NCBI GenBank assembly: GCA_007570785.1
Contig: ML660777.1
Location: forward strand, 5,464,587-5,528,586
Reading direction: 5' to 3'
Length of the DNA: 64,000 nt
Origin: Antilocapra americana
Lineage: Eukaryota; Chordata; Mammalia; Artiodactyla; Antilocapridae
How positions within the stretch are numbered: position 1 is the first letter of the stretch; each line of letters opens with the position of its first letter. A model generated the notes under the pieces. It did not search any database and was not told the origin of the DNA. It saw only the letters and a list, made by a program, of their open reading frames with translations. Shown here one piece after another: positions 44,169-55,894 of this stretch. A program made the position numbers and the translations under genes.

Positions 44169-44579
44169 AAAAAGTCAGTCATCGAAACTGGAGCCCATTA
44201 TCCAGAGTGAAGTAAGCCAGAAGCAAAAACAACAATACAGAATATTAACGCATATATACGGAATTTAGAAAGACGGTAACGAGAACCCAGCATGCGAGAC
44301 AGCAAAAGGAACGCAGATGTATAGAATAGACTCGTGGACTCTGTGGATGAGGGAAAGGGTGGGATGATATGGGAGAATGGCATTGAAACATGTTAATTAC
44401 CATATGTCTAATCAATCGCCAGCCCAGGATTGATGCTCGGGGCTGGTGCATCGAGATTTCCCGGGGGGAGGGAGGAGGGAGGGAGGAGGGAGGGGGGTTC
44501 TGGAGGGGGAGCATATGTAAACCCATGGTGATATCATGGCATTGTACGGCAAAAACAATTAAAAAAAAAGTCAGTCATC
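44169..44579 (+). mobile_element. Young L1 3' end with perfect 15-bp target duplication
   Basis: Insert 44184-44564 between identical aaaaagtcagtcatc (44169-44183 and 44565-44579). The pre-insertion site reads TT/AAAA, the L1 endonuclease consensus. It begins in the last codons of ORF2 (ctggagcccattatccagag) and keeps a long purine tract at 44463-44498, longer than the one at 30560-30584. Confidence 0.95.
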
Positions 44580-47500
44580 ATAAACAGTTACTAAAACTAG
44601 CAGGTCACACAGAGGTGTTTCAAACCCAACAATTTCAAGATGGAACTCATTATTTTTCCCTTAAAATTCCTCTTGGGTTCCTACGGTACAGGACTATGGC
44701 TTAGATTCTCAACACTAGAATCCTCAGAGGTTTTCTAGTTCTGCCTGCCCTATCCACTCATCACGCTCTACTGATCTGTACCCAGGCCATCCTTCAATCC
44801 CACCCCAATGGCATCGCCCCCATCAATTTCCAATCACACTCTTGGGACAGCCACCCGACTGGCCTCTGTTATAACTGCCACCTTTCCACACCACCACTGC
44901 ACTGCTGGAGCCATCCTACTAGAGTATATATTTGTTCATCAAGCAGCCCTGCTTCAGGTTTTCTGATGGTTCTTTCAACAGCCAACATGTATTCAACATT
45001 GCCATAATCCAGCCATTGTAACAAAAGCTTTACATGTATTATCTTATTTTTCTTCATGGCAATACTATGAGATGGATACAATTATTATTGGCACTTACAA
45101 ATGAGAAAATCAATGCATACAGAATTTATATAGCTTGTTCATGGTCACTGGGAGAGCAGATGGCAGAACCAACATCCATCTCAGATTATCAGATGCTCTT
45201 GACGGCTCCGTTATAAACCTTCCTTCAGTTTGTTCCCAAACAACCCTCTGGTGTTTTTTGCAAGGAGATCATAGACTATGAACCTCTCACATTCAGGAGT
45301 TGTATATCAAGGGTCAGAAGCCCTTAAGCCACTGGATAGGATGTAAGATGTGGGCTCAGGGCTCTCAGAACTGCCACCTGCCCTCCAAATGAGTGTGCCT
45401 CTTTCGACACCCATGGTCACAGAAATATCTTGATTCCAAGCAAGGAAAAATTAGCTCACACATGCTGCAGAACTTCTTACACTACTCTGCCCCTGTAGAA
45501 TGGAGAATCGGATTTCAAGCCATGGCTTTTCAGATGTTAATCGCACACTACTAATCAACTTTGCCTCAGCATCTCTCTCCACAACTCATTCATTCATGAC
45601 AGTCATTTGATGAAGGCCAGGCAGAGAGGAAGCCAGAGGACACGAGTGCAGGGGCAGAGCCATGAGGACTGAAGGTGTGATCAGAGGCTTGTTTTTATGA
45701 AAAGGACCATCCATCTGAGTTGTCATAGAATTTACATGAAGAGATAGTCATATGAACAGGAAAAAAGAAGAAAAGCTTAGATATTGTTAAGGCTGCCCTG
45801 ACATATCCCACATACACGGTTTGATAAATATTTTATTGTTATTCCAGGAAAAGCTTTTAAAGGAATATATAAGCCAGCAATTATGGGGAAGGGATGTCTC
45901 CTTCTCAGAGATAGTAGGAATGTCAGTTCTTGCGGCTGAGAAGGGGGTGAACACACTCACCACTGGCAGACTTGCTGAAATGAACATATATTCATCGAAA
46001 GAGCCAGAAATTCCCAGGCAGCCATCCTTTATTATTTGTTAATAACAGAAAAAAAATACTCAAATATCCCTAATGCAGCCTCTGTGTGATCTGAATAAAT
46101 CAGAGGCACTCAGCTCATGTGTAGTAATTGTTGCGCTTTTTTTTCTAACAATTATCCAAATCCCAACACAGAAAGCCTTTCTGGAAAAAAGCCTGACTCC
46201 TTAGAGCTGATGGTCCAATAGGCAAGATGGGTGCTCAGCTCTTAACTGCTGGCCTCTGTTATCAGGGCCTGAACCTATCTCTGATGGGAAAAATTTAGGC
46301 AGACAATATCATTATCTTGTTTAAATTAAATGGGAGGAATTGCAGTACTCCAAGTTAATTGGGTGTTTTGGTATGATGTTAAAGATATTTTGAGGGTTTT
46401 TCCTTTTTGGCCACTTACCAGTACCATCTCAAATGCCTTCCTTATAGTCAATACAATTTATTGAAAGGGTATGTGTATGTGTGTGAGAGAGAAATGAATG
46501 TTTACATTGCCCTCCTATAAGACAGGCTGCTTACATTATCAAGAAATTACCATGGAAAGTGATCAGTAGCAGCCAATTCACCACTATAAGAAAGATGTTA
46601 TTTCTGAAATATTTAAAAACTGTCACTTAAAATTCTGTTATTCCACTCATAGGTATACATATCCAAATCTGAGATTCCACCTGAAATTTGAAATGATATA
46701 GAAACTCCTGCTTTAAAAGCCACTTGACACAGTGCATAAATATTCTAAAATGTGTCAGGAGCAGAGGTATTTTATGAATGGCATTTAAAACCATAATCAA
46801 GTATAAAATTGTGACACCACTTATCCCCCTAAGCTATGGTTAGCCAAAAAGCAAATCATAACCTTTAGCATTTTTTTAAACCTACAAAAAAGTCTGTTAC
46901 AGTAGTTTCTTTCTTTTTCTTAAATGGCCTTTCAATAAATATATGAGTCAGTTAAGAAAAGCATTTGCTTGAATGAAAGTGATAATTCTGCCAGGACATC
47001 AGTATAATTAATTGTGGGTGGCAGGAGTTTTAAACGAGGTTAAATTAGGGATTTGGGTTTATTTACTTATTTTTTACTCACTCTCCTGCTGTAATTAGAA
47101 AAGCTTTTGGTTGATCTTGAAATTGTGCCTTGTCATGGAATATCATATCTACATGCTTTTACGATAAGCATTATGGCATTTTTTTTCATGATCAAGATGG
47201 GGGAAGAATGCATATGCTTCTTCCTCGCTGCTACCACCACTATTACTACTGCCACCACATACGCAGGCACGCACACACACCCCCTACTACGTGCTTCTTC
47301 CACAAGCCTCAATGCTCATCCCAAATAATGTAGTGTCCCAATTCATTTCAATGCTTTCCATATCAAACACAAAATTATTTTAGTCACAGAGTTTTACTCC
47401 TAGTAAAGTGATTTCACATCACAAAAGACCTCAAAACACTCTGTCTTCAAAATTTCTGCTTGCCTGCAATACCTGCGCCAAGCCCTGACACAGTTACATT

Positions 47501-50283
47501 TCATAAACCAACATGTTTTCCTAAAAATGAGGGGGGTCTTCCTGTGTATAATGTGTTTTACACGGTGTATTATTCTCTTAGCAGAGCTGACCGCATCGGG
47601 AGGAGATATAGGCATGGCTGTAAAACGGACACCAGCAGCAGAACTGAACTAATACCCTTCAAGAGGCAGTGGATCCATAACACTGTTGGGAGAATGCTGC
47701 TTTCAGAGTCAGTAACCCTGAAATAGGAAGTAATCCCATAGTGTGTATCATCTAAAAGTTCAATACAGCAAAGGCAAGAGAAAAAGTTCTGCCTGAGAAG
47801 CAGTTTTACGCTAATCCTTTGATTGGCATTAGAATACTTCTGTAGTCATGCGTGTCTAGCTGTCAAGTAATGATGTTAAAAACCAACACATTATTAAAAG
47901 GTGCGTGATTGGCCCCTAATGTCGGTACTCTGAGATTAAAATAGTGGACGATCCTGAGACATTCCCTACATTGCATCTAACATGAAGATTAAGCATCGGA
48001 CACAAGAATTCTTCTGCTGTGACACTCTACATACTGTAACGGTGAAAAAACATTTTTGTTCAGCTCATTAACACCATCTACCTTTAGCCCCCACCTCCTG
48101 CCCTTAGAACTAGTTTTATCATTCACTACATGCCCTTTTCACCCACTGTTCTCAGCACAAAAGAATCAAATAGCAGACAATCCTGCAGCCGAAATAACAG
48201 TGCCGTGTTCCAAAAGGTGAACGTGGAATTACAATCCGCGTCCCCAATTCCTGAACTCAAAAGCAAACACTAATTGCCTTGTGGACAACGCAGCAGGGTT
48301 AACCCATTGTACAGCTCCCGGTCCTGAGTCTTTTCAGGGCAGAATAAGACCAACAAATAGGCAAACCTTCCGCAGCAAAGGATGGAGACAGCAAACAAGC
48401 CCCAGAGGTTGTGAGGAAGGACATGCTTGCTTTACCTACCGGCATTGTCCATGTCTCAGGAGTGACGAGTTCTGGAGCCTGGCAGCTAGGAAGCCCGGCT
48501 CCTCTCCTGGCTAACGAAGCACCCTGCCCTTCTGCTGATTATCAGTCCTTGCTGGCACACAGAGCATACTTCATGCACTGTCTGCAGGAGACACCGCCAG
48601 GAAATTTATATCTCCAAGGATGACAAACAGCCATTAGCTCCATTATGGGCTGATTAAGAGAGACTGAGCCTATCAAGTGGGTACTTGAATCCACCGGGGT
48701 TTTCACCTCTGTTCCAAGCAAGGGAGGGAAAAAAAAAAATCACTGCAATGTGGAGTGTATTGCACATTTCCGAAAAGCAGAGCACATGCTACACAGAGCA
48801 CAGTGCTTTTCCAAAAGATGCCAGAGCAAACATGAACAAAAAGAGGCACAGATAATTGAAAGGTAAAAAGAAATCTTGAAAAAAAATGCAATAAATTATC
48901 CTTCATGGGGGACTAATCTAAATGTGGTCCAGCCTTTATCACCGACATCACTGGATGACTGGGCAACTTTTCCAATTAGAATTTTAAAGTTTATTTTTGG
49001 TTATTGTTGTTGCTGTTGGGGGTGGCCAAGGAACAGCAGATCCAGCATTCTAAAATAAAGGCTATCTGTAATATTTCTGCTCTACATACATGCTAATAAG
49101 GTAAGTACTTCCATTCCATTTGGTTATGTTTTCATCATGACTTGTGTTCCTATTTCTGGTCAGAATTTCTGCTCACCTGTGTTAACAGAGAAATTCAAAG
49201 GGATCTCACTAAACATCACTAATAACACAAGAAATAACTGTCAAAAGATGCCAGGGGAATCCTATAGTCTGTTACAATCTGTAGCCATCAAAGTAACAGA
49301 AATTTGAGGATCAAGAAAAATGCATTTACTAACACAAGAAAGCCCATCTCACTCCTTTTCTTTAATGCGGCTATATAAAGATGACCCTCAAAGCCACCAG
49401 ATACTGCACCGTGTCCTCCAGGGTCAGGGCATAAAGATGGCCAGAGTGCTGAAGTAATCCTGGGCCATGCACTGAGGCTGTTATGCTAGAATGGGGGAGA
49501 GCACAATTCTGTTTATTGCATTTTCTCAGCTACAGGAAAAAAACAGAATGGCCTCATTTAACCTATGAAACAATGACTCCATAGTATAGTAAGGCTCTAC
49601 AGGTTTTTTATTTTCACAAGTTTTAAAAAAACAGTTGGAGTGTTATCAAACCCCCTGCATAGTTAAATTTTAAAAAGGCAATTCATTTATTTAGTATTTT
49701 TTGATGCCACTAGAATTCCTAGAGACAAACAAGTTGTAAATTATTTACAATCTGGGTTTCTATTTCAACAGTTCTAAGTATTTTTGTTTTCAATGTCACC
49801 AAACTTACTTATAGATTTGAGGTTTCTGTCCTGTTTAGGCAATATACTTGACTTGTGATAGAACATATATTTTCCTCAAAGAAAAGCTGCATTTCTCAGT
49901 GATTTTGCCCTGAGATTTTTATCCCCTTTATTTTAATTCTGTCACACTAATGGGAGGATACATCACTAGATTAATTTCAGAAAACCATTCTTCATATGTT
50001 TTTGAAAATTGCTTTGATCCCAGAAGACTCAAATCACTGTGGCTTCCATAACTCATCTACCTGCCCTGATTAAGACTGTCAACTACCCAGGATGAGTGTT
50101 GTCTGTAGAAAATCTAGGGCAAACTAAACATTAAAAAAAGAAGAAGAGTTAGGGAAATACAAAGGCTAATTGAGAGAGAAGGTATATTATGAAGTTTGAG
50201 ATTTTGGTAAGGAATAGCTCAGAAGTGTCATCTATTCGTCATGCATGCTGACTGATATGAATATATTCATATTAAACTTTCAG
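44580..50283. other. 5.7-kb SINE/LINE-poor island
   Basis: The longest interval in the window without any Bov-tA, Bov-A, BovB, CHR or L1 copy that I can see; only one old MIR is recognised. No convincing exon or long open frame. Sub-segments such as 47830-48060 and 48280-48620 keep CpGs and homeobox-like TAAT cores. A conserved regulatory region is a reasonable inference, but not shown. Confidence 0.5.
45025..45205 (-). mobile_element. MIR SINE remnant
   Basis: Reverse-complement MIR: ttacatgtattatcttattt, then acaaatgagaaaatcaatgc, then tgttcatggtcactgggaga and cagatgctctt. Confidence 0.78.
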
Positions 50284-50485
50284 GCTTCCCTGGTGGCTCA
50301 GTGGTAAAGAATCCGCCTATAGTGCAAAAGATGCAGGTTCAATCCCTGGGTCGGGAATATCCCCTGAAGAAGGAAATGGCAACCCACTCCAGTATTCTTG
50401 CCTGGAGAATCCCATGGACAGAGGAGCCTGGTAGGACATTAGGGTCACAAAAGTGTCAGACACAACTTAGCAACTAAACAACAAG
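50284..50485 (+). mobile_element. Bov-tA SINE
   Basis: Sense: ggcttccctggtggctcagt head, good B-box-like ggttcaatccctgggtcggg, tail aacttagcaactaaacaaca. Confidence 0.94.
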
Positions 50486-50498
50486 CATATGATCTTCG

Positions 50499-50542
50499 CA
50501 CAGGGTTCAACGTGAGTGAACTCACAGGGTTCAACCTGTGAG
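50499..50542. repeat. Direct repeat with perfect 8-bp hairpin
   Basis: cacagggttcaac occurs at 50499-50511 and 50523-50535 (24-bp period). The second copy forms ctcacagg-gttcaa-cctgtgag (50521-50542), a perfect 8-bp stem with a 6-nt loop. Confidence 0.9.
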
Positions 50543-50806
50543 TCGATTATTTTTATTAACACAATCAGTCCCCAAAGTACAAACAGACTGTGCTCTAGAA
50601 GTTTGTTTGAGAAACAGACTCACATAGGAAACAAACTTATGGTTACCAAAGGGGGAAAGGTGGGAGGAGGGATTAATTAGGAGTTTGGAATTAACATATA
50701 CACATCCCTATATAAAATAGATAGCCAACAAGGACCTACTATATGGTACAGGGAACTCTGCCCAATATTTCATAATAATCTATATGAGAAAAGAATCTTA
50801 AAAAGG

Positions 50807-50854
<48 letters not shown>

Positions 50855-50880
50855 GTATGCGTATATATACATACATATAT
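50807..50880 (+). repeat. (CA)n(TA)n compound microsatellite
   Basis: About eighteen CA units followed by ta/tgta units, inside the L1 tail. Confidence 0.95.
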
Positions 50881-51085
50881 GGACTTCCCTGATGGCTCAG
50901 TGGTTAAAGTATCTGCCTGCCAATGCAGGAGACAAGGGTTCTAACTCTAGGTCAGGAAGATGCCCTGGAGAAGAAAATGGCAACCCACTCCAGTATTCTT
51001 GACTGGGAAATCGCATGGACAGAGGAGCATGGAGGGCTACTGTCCATGGGGTCACAAAAGAGTGGGAGACAACTTAGCAACTAAA
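50881..51085 (+). mobile_element. Bov-tA SINE in L1
   Basis: Sense: ggacttccctgatggctcag to aacttagcaactaaacaaca; B-box region diverged (gggttctaactctaggtcag). Confidence 0.93.
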
Positions 51086-51164
51086 CAACAACAATGTACA
51101 AACACATACACATGTCGAATCACTTTGCTATACACTTGACACACACTATAAATCAACTGTAAGT

Positions 51165-51383
51165 AAGGTAAGCAAAGTCAGTCGTGTCCGACTCTTTGGA
51201 CTAGGCGACCCCATGGACTGTAGCCTACCAGGCTCCCCCATCCCTGGGATTTTTCCAGGCAAGAGTACTGGAGTGGGGTGCCATGTCCTTCTCCAGGGGA
51301 TCTTGCCTACCCAGGGATCAAACTGGGATCTCCCGCATCGCAGGCAGACGCTGTACGGTCTGAGCCACTGCGGCGCTTCCCTA
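51165..51383 (-). mobile_element. Bov-tA SINE in L1
   Basis: Minus: aagtcagtcgtgtccgactc at left with an extra tttggactagg insertion, ggtctgagccactgcggcgc at right. Several CpGs remain, so it is comparatively young. Confidence 0.92.
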
Positions 51384-51410
51384 ACTATACTTCATTGAAA
51401 AATACATTTT

Positions 51411-52061
51411 TTAAAAAGTTTGTTTTGTTGGTTATTTGAAAAACACTTTTTCTCGTAAACACTGATTAGGTTCTAAGAACAGACTATTAAACTCTGTTTA
51501 GCTCATAATGTGGTTTACATATATCCCACGATCTCTTATACACAATGACAAAGTCCAGAAAGCTCTGAAAATCTTAACTTTTTAAAAAAAAATTGGCTCC
51601 AAAATGCATTTGGGGGTCCCAACTGACTTGGCTATTTAAAAACTTTACAAATCCTACTTAGAATGAATAGCATATTTTGCTTCAGAAAATGTAATGTTAC
51701 AGGTATGGGAATCTGTTCAGACACTGCTGGGGATGATATATAATATATAACATATATTATATGCATTCTCCTACCTTTTTAAAATGTAAAAATTTTGTAT
51801 TTGGAAACACACCTGATTCCAAGGGTTTCAGATGAGGAATTATGGTCCTTCACTACATTTTTGCAGTTTAAAATAGTAGAAAACAACGTTTTCTACTATT
51901 TTACTCCAGGATTATCTTCCTTATTTAGGAGCTCACAATCTCCCTCCCTCACCTGCTAAGTGCTTGATCCTCTCTAACTACTGATGCAGTAAGAGATAAA
52001 CAAGGGACAGGCAACATAGAAAGATGTCAAGAAATAATGAAACTAATGTTGACTGACTATT
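51411..52061. other. No recognisable feature
   Basis: AT-rich and unassigned. aaaatagtagaaaac (51870-51884) is followed by its near-inverse gttttctactatttt (51889-51903), a strong small hairpin. Confidence 0.5.
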
Positions 52062-52205
52062 AAGAATCAGACCAACAGGGAAGTCTGGGGGAATACATGG
52101 GTACCTATGGCTGAGTCTCTTTGCTGTCCACCTGAAACTATCACAACATTGTTAATCAGCTATACTCCAATATAAAATAAAAACTTAAAACCAAAACCAA
52201 AAACA
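52062..52205 (+). mobile_element. L1 3' tip
   Basis: Sense: ggctgagtctctttgctgtc, cacctgaaactatcacaaca, ctatactccaatataaaata and an A-rich tail. Only the last ~140 bp of an artiodactyl L1. Confidence 0.82.
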
Positions 52206-52642
52206 AAACACCAAACAGGCCATTTAAAAACTGCATAAATTGCTAAGGACTCATCAGCTTCAGGTTTCCCTGCTCTTGCCATCAGTACCACAACTGCCCT
52301 GACCCAGAATCAGAAGAAGCCAACATAACAATGGAAAAGCATGGTGAATGGAACATTTTCCTCAAGCTCCAGAGAGAACCCAGTCACTCCACTGATTTAA
52401 TTCAGACCCACAAATAATATGCTCTAGTTGGGAAATGCCTGAATACAAAGCAAGCTCTTTCTAATGGCCCCGAAGATACTGTACGGCATAGCAGCAGCAT
52501 CAGAAAGAGTCATGCTCTACATCAGGTTTTAAAATAGATTTAGTTCCTGTTTTTATTAACTGTCCCATTATCTCTATTCCTCAGCTTTCTTAGAATCAGA
52601 CTCATGTGTTTGAGGCCAGTGGTAATTTGGAGTACCTGCATC
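52206..52642. other. No recognisable feature
   Basis: Unassigned. Confidence 0.45.
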
Positions 52643-52664
52643 CAAAAAAAAAAAAAAAAAACCC
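52643..52664 (+). repeat. Poly-A run
   Basis: About eighteen consecutive A residues with no recognisable retroposon to its left; may be the end of an unassigned retroposed fragment. Confidence 0.8.
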
Positions 52665-52902
52665 AACACACCACCCTCCTTGCTCTCCCACTTGCAGAAA
52701 GAAGGCTACAGCCTACCCGCAGGGTTTCCTAAGAACTGTTTGCCTGAGGTGGGTTGTGAGGTGTTTGTGACTCCAGGCCTGGACAGCAGAGGTAGCAAGA
52801 GCAAGGTCATCAGTGGTGTCCAGCACCTTCAAATGGATCACCAAGCACCTGGAGATCACCTGGCAAGTATCACATCTTTGTTAAGAAAACAGAACAAGTT
52901 TC
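52665..52902. other. Unassigned segment with partial open frame
   Basis: A plus-strand frame of about 75 codons (from 52680) runs into the CHR SINE. It is more GC-rich than the flanks (gactccaggcctggacagca). I do not recognise the peptide; it could be a fragment of a retroposed transcript. Confidence 0.35.
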
Positions 52903-53162
52903 CCTGGTGGCTCAGTGGTAAAGAATCCACCTGCCTATGCTGGAGACATGAATTCGATCCCTGACCTGGGAAGATCCCACATGTTGTGGAGCGCCACAAC
53001 CATTGAGCCCACACTCTAGAGCCCATGCACCACCAAGCTGGTACTCTAGAGGCACGGCTCCCCGGCAAGAAAAGCCACCACAAAGAGAAGCCTGCACACC
53101 ACAACTAGAGAAAAGCCTGTGCAGCAACAAAGACCCAGAACAGCCAAGAATAAATAAATACA
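52903..53162 (+). mobile_element. CHR-type SINE, long form
   Basis: Sense: ttccctggtggctcagtggt head, aagatcccacatgttgtgga, then repeated 'gcccacactctagagcccat'-type segments, ending caagaataaataaata. Confidence 0.88.
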
Positions 53163-53269
53163 ATTATTTTAAAGCAAAATAAAACTCTATTAGCATCTCT
53201 CCCTTTCAATTTCAAAGCTGTCTTGGCTTCCCAGAGAAGTTCTCCTTATTTGACATTATTTCTTCACCT

Positions 53270-53790
53270 GTCACCCAGTTTTATTGAGATATCATTGATA
53301 CAGCACTTAAAGATATACAGTATAATTCTGTGCTGTGCTTAGTTGCTCAGTCATATCCAACTCTTTGCAATCCCATGGACTGAAGCCCACCAGGCTCCTT
53401 CATCCATGGGGATTCTCTGGGCAAGAATACTGGAATGGGTTGCCTTGCCCTCCTCCAGGGGATCTTTCTAACTCAGGTCTCCTGCATTGCAGGCAGCTTC
53501 TTTACCATCTGAGCCACAAGGGAAGCCCACAGCATAATGATCTATACATATTGCAAAATGATTATCACAATAAGTTTAATATCCATAATCTCATATAGAC
53601 ACAAAAGAAAAAAAATGTTTTTTTTCCTGTGATAAGAACTTGTGATCCACTCTCTTACAACTTTCAAATACACCACACAGCCAGGTTAATTATAGTCACT
53701 AGATTGTACTTTACCTCCCAGGACTTACTTATCTTATAACTGAAACTCAGTACCTTTCATATTGTTTGATATTATTTCTCAACTTTCCTA
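53270..53790 (-). mobile_element. Old L1 fragment, interrupted by a SINE
   Basis: Plus strand reads ttttattgagatatcattga, then (past the SINE) catattgcaaaatgattatc, gtgataagaacttgtgatcc and agtcactagattgtacttta, which is the reverse complement of an old mammalian L1 3' region. Confidence 0.72.
53319..53538 (-). mobile_element. Bov-tA SINE in old L1, with target duplication
   Basis: Insert 53329-53528 between acagtataat (53319-53328) and acagcataat (53529-53538), 9 of 10 identical. Minus orientation. Confidence 0.92.
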
Positions 53791-54675
53791 GCAGGTGCTT
53801 TCATGTGTTGGGAACACAGGGAAGAAACGGTGGCAACCACACTCTACTTCTTCTGACTGGAATCCAAGCCCAGGTGTACCAAGAGCTGTTCAAATGAAGA
53901 CTGTGCAGAACTAGAAGCAGAAAATCTTTTCCAGGAGGTGCAATAACTCCAGAACTGTAGGCTACTAATACGGTTTGGCTTTCAGGACTAACTGGATCCT
54001 TCTCGACAAAGTTAAACTCTGTTCCTTAGAACAGAAGAATTAGAGAATAAATTGCCCAGGTCATAATGCTGCTTGGCTCAGCAGATCTCTGGGACACCCT
54101 GGTCAGTCTATCATCTCTTGATTCATTCAAAAAAAGAAGTACTGAAATTTCAACTACCAATTAGGAAATAGTCAAGCTTGCTTCCAGTCCTTACTGGAAA
54201 TCTGTTATGAAAAGATTCTTGCCACTGCTCTGACAAGAACAGCTGTGGGATACAGATAGTTTTGATGAATAAATTGCTTGGATTTATAACTCTTCTAAGT
54301 ACTAAACCCAATTCCTGAACTATTAAAAAAAAAAAGTTCATGGGATGATGTTCTGCAACAGATACTATTTCCAGGAAGATTTGGGCAGAAAAACATTAGA
54401 CATTTATCTAATGTTACATCATCTGGATTTTAGGACAATATTTACTTGACACACCTATGATTTTTATTATTCCTAACCATTCTCATTCAGAGTTCTCTTC
54501 TACTTTAAGGTGAGAGTGTGGGGCTGGGTCTTCTGAATTACTTGTTAACTTTTGCTTCTTTCCTTATACATGATCCTTAGATTATGACTTCCATTCACAC
54601 AGACTTTAAGAACATCTTAACGCAGAGGACAGGGAACTTTTCAACAAACTTAGAACTTCAGCTGGCATCTAGATC
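53791..54675. other. No recognisable feature
   Basis: Unassigned. Confidence 0.5.
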
Positions 54676-54983
54676 TTGATGAGCTATTGCTGTTGTTGTT
54701 CAGTTGCTAAGTCACGTCCAACTCTTTGCAACTCCATGGACTGCAGCACACCAGGCTTCCTGTCCTTCACTGTCCCCTGAAGTTTGCTCAGACTCATGTC
54801 CATTGAGTTGGTGATGCCGTCCAATCATCCCATTCTCTGTTTCCCCTTTCTCCTGCTGCCATTAATCTTTCCCAGCATCAGATCTTTTCCAGAGAGTCAT
54901 CTCGTCACATCAAGTGGCCAAAGTATTGGAGCTTCAGCTTTAGCATCAGTCCATCCAATGAATATTCAGGGTTGATGAGCTAT
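54676..54983 (-). mobile_element. BovB 3' tail with perfect 12-bp target duplication
   Basis: Insert 54688-54971 between identical ttgatgagctat (54676-54687 and 54972-54983). Terminus gctgttgttgttcagttgct at the left. Confidence 0.94.
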
Positions 54984-55894
54984 AACCACCAGATAGTCTT
55001 CTGACAGGTTTGGACCTTTGGTCCAGAACACCAAAGACATAGTAATGTGACAAAATATTACATAGGTAAGTCACAGCTGGGCTGGAGAAGCTACATAACC
55101 ATTTCCATGAATTAGAAAGGAGTGGAAAGCTCAAAGCACTGACTGAGCTTCCACCGAGCCATGCTAGGCTCAAGGGGCAAAAGCAGGGGCTGGAGGCAAG
55201 GCTCTAGGCTCCTATGTGGTGATGGGTTAAAAAGAGCTCCACTTCAGAAAGGAGGGGTCAGAGTCAGGCTCTGCTTGAAAGGGGCTCCTTGACTCAAGAA
55301 AGGAAGTTTTAAAATGGCTGTTGACTTATTTCCAGAAGCCAAGGCTTTATAAAGCCTCAGTGGGTGGAGGGAGGGTAAACCCTCACAGGCAACAACAAAA
55401 TAAGCTTCCTGCTGTCTCCCACAATATGAGATCTGCAATATCCCCTCAAAGTAGAGCAGGAGCCCCCAAAGTTATTAGGAAGACCTGACTCTAGACTGGA
55501 GGCTCAGAGGAACAAGGTGGAGGCAACGTCACATCATAACACTCTCAGAGAGGAAAAGAGTTGAAACCAAAACCGATGAGGCAAACACTTTTTTAAAAAG
55601 ACCTTCCACTCAAAATGAATGCACAAGCTGAATTTCAAAAATTTGGAATTTCAAAAATCCAAAATTTTACAAAGCAAGTAAATAAAATAACCAGTAAAAC
55701 ATGATTTCAATATTAATAATAAAAATGCCATGAAAGTTCCATAAAGATTTTTTAATGACTTTGTTTATCAAAGAGACAGTGAAGGGATGACCTCTATCAA
55801 AAACAAATAGGAAAAGAAAACAGGTTATGGGACAATAATAGATGGATATGGAAAATAACTTACAGGAAATCTTGGAAATGAAAGAGAGTCATGA
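54984..55894. other. No recognisable feature
   Basis: Unassigned. caaaaatttggaatttcaaa at about 55637-55656 is a small imperfect repeat. Confidence 0.5.

Larger units (their letters stand above)
50608..51410 (+). mobile_element. L1 3' UTR, interrupted by two SINEs
   Basis: Sense L1 tail in three pieces. 50608-50806 has aaacttatggttaccaaagg and ctactatatggtacagggaa; about 51096-51164 has gaatcactttgctatacact and ataaatcaactgtaa; about 51384-51410 has aactatacttcattgaaaaa. SINEs in opposite orientations fill the gaps. Confidence 0.85.
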
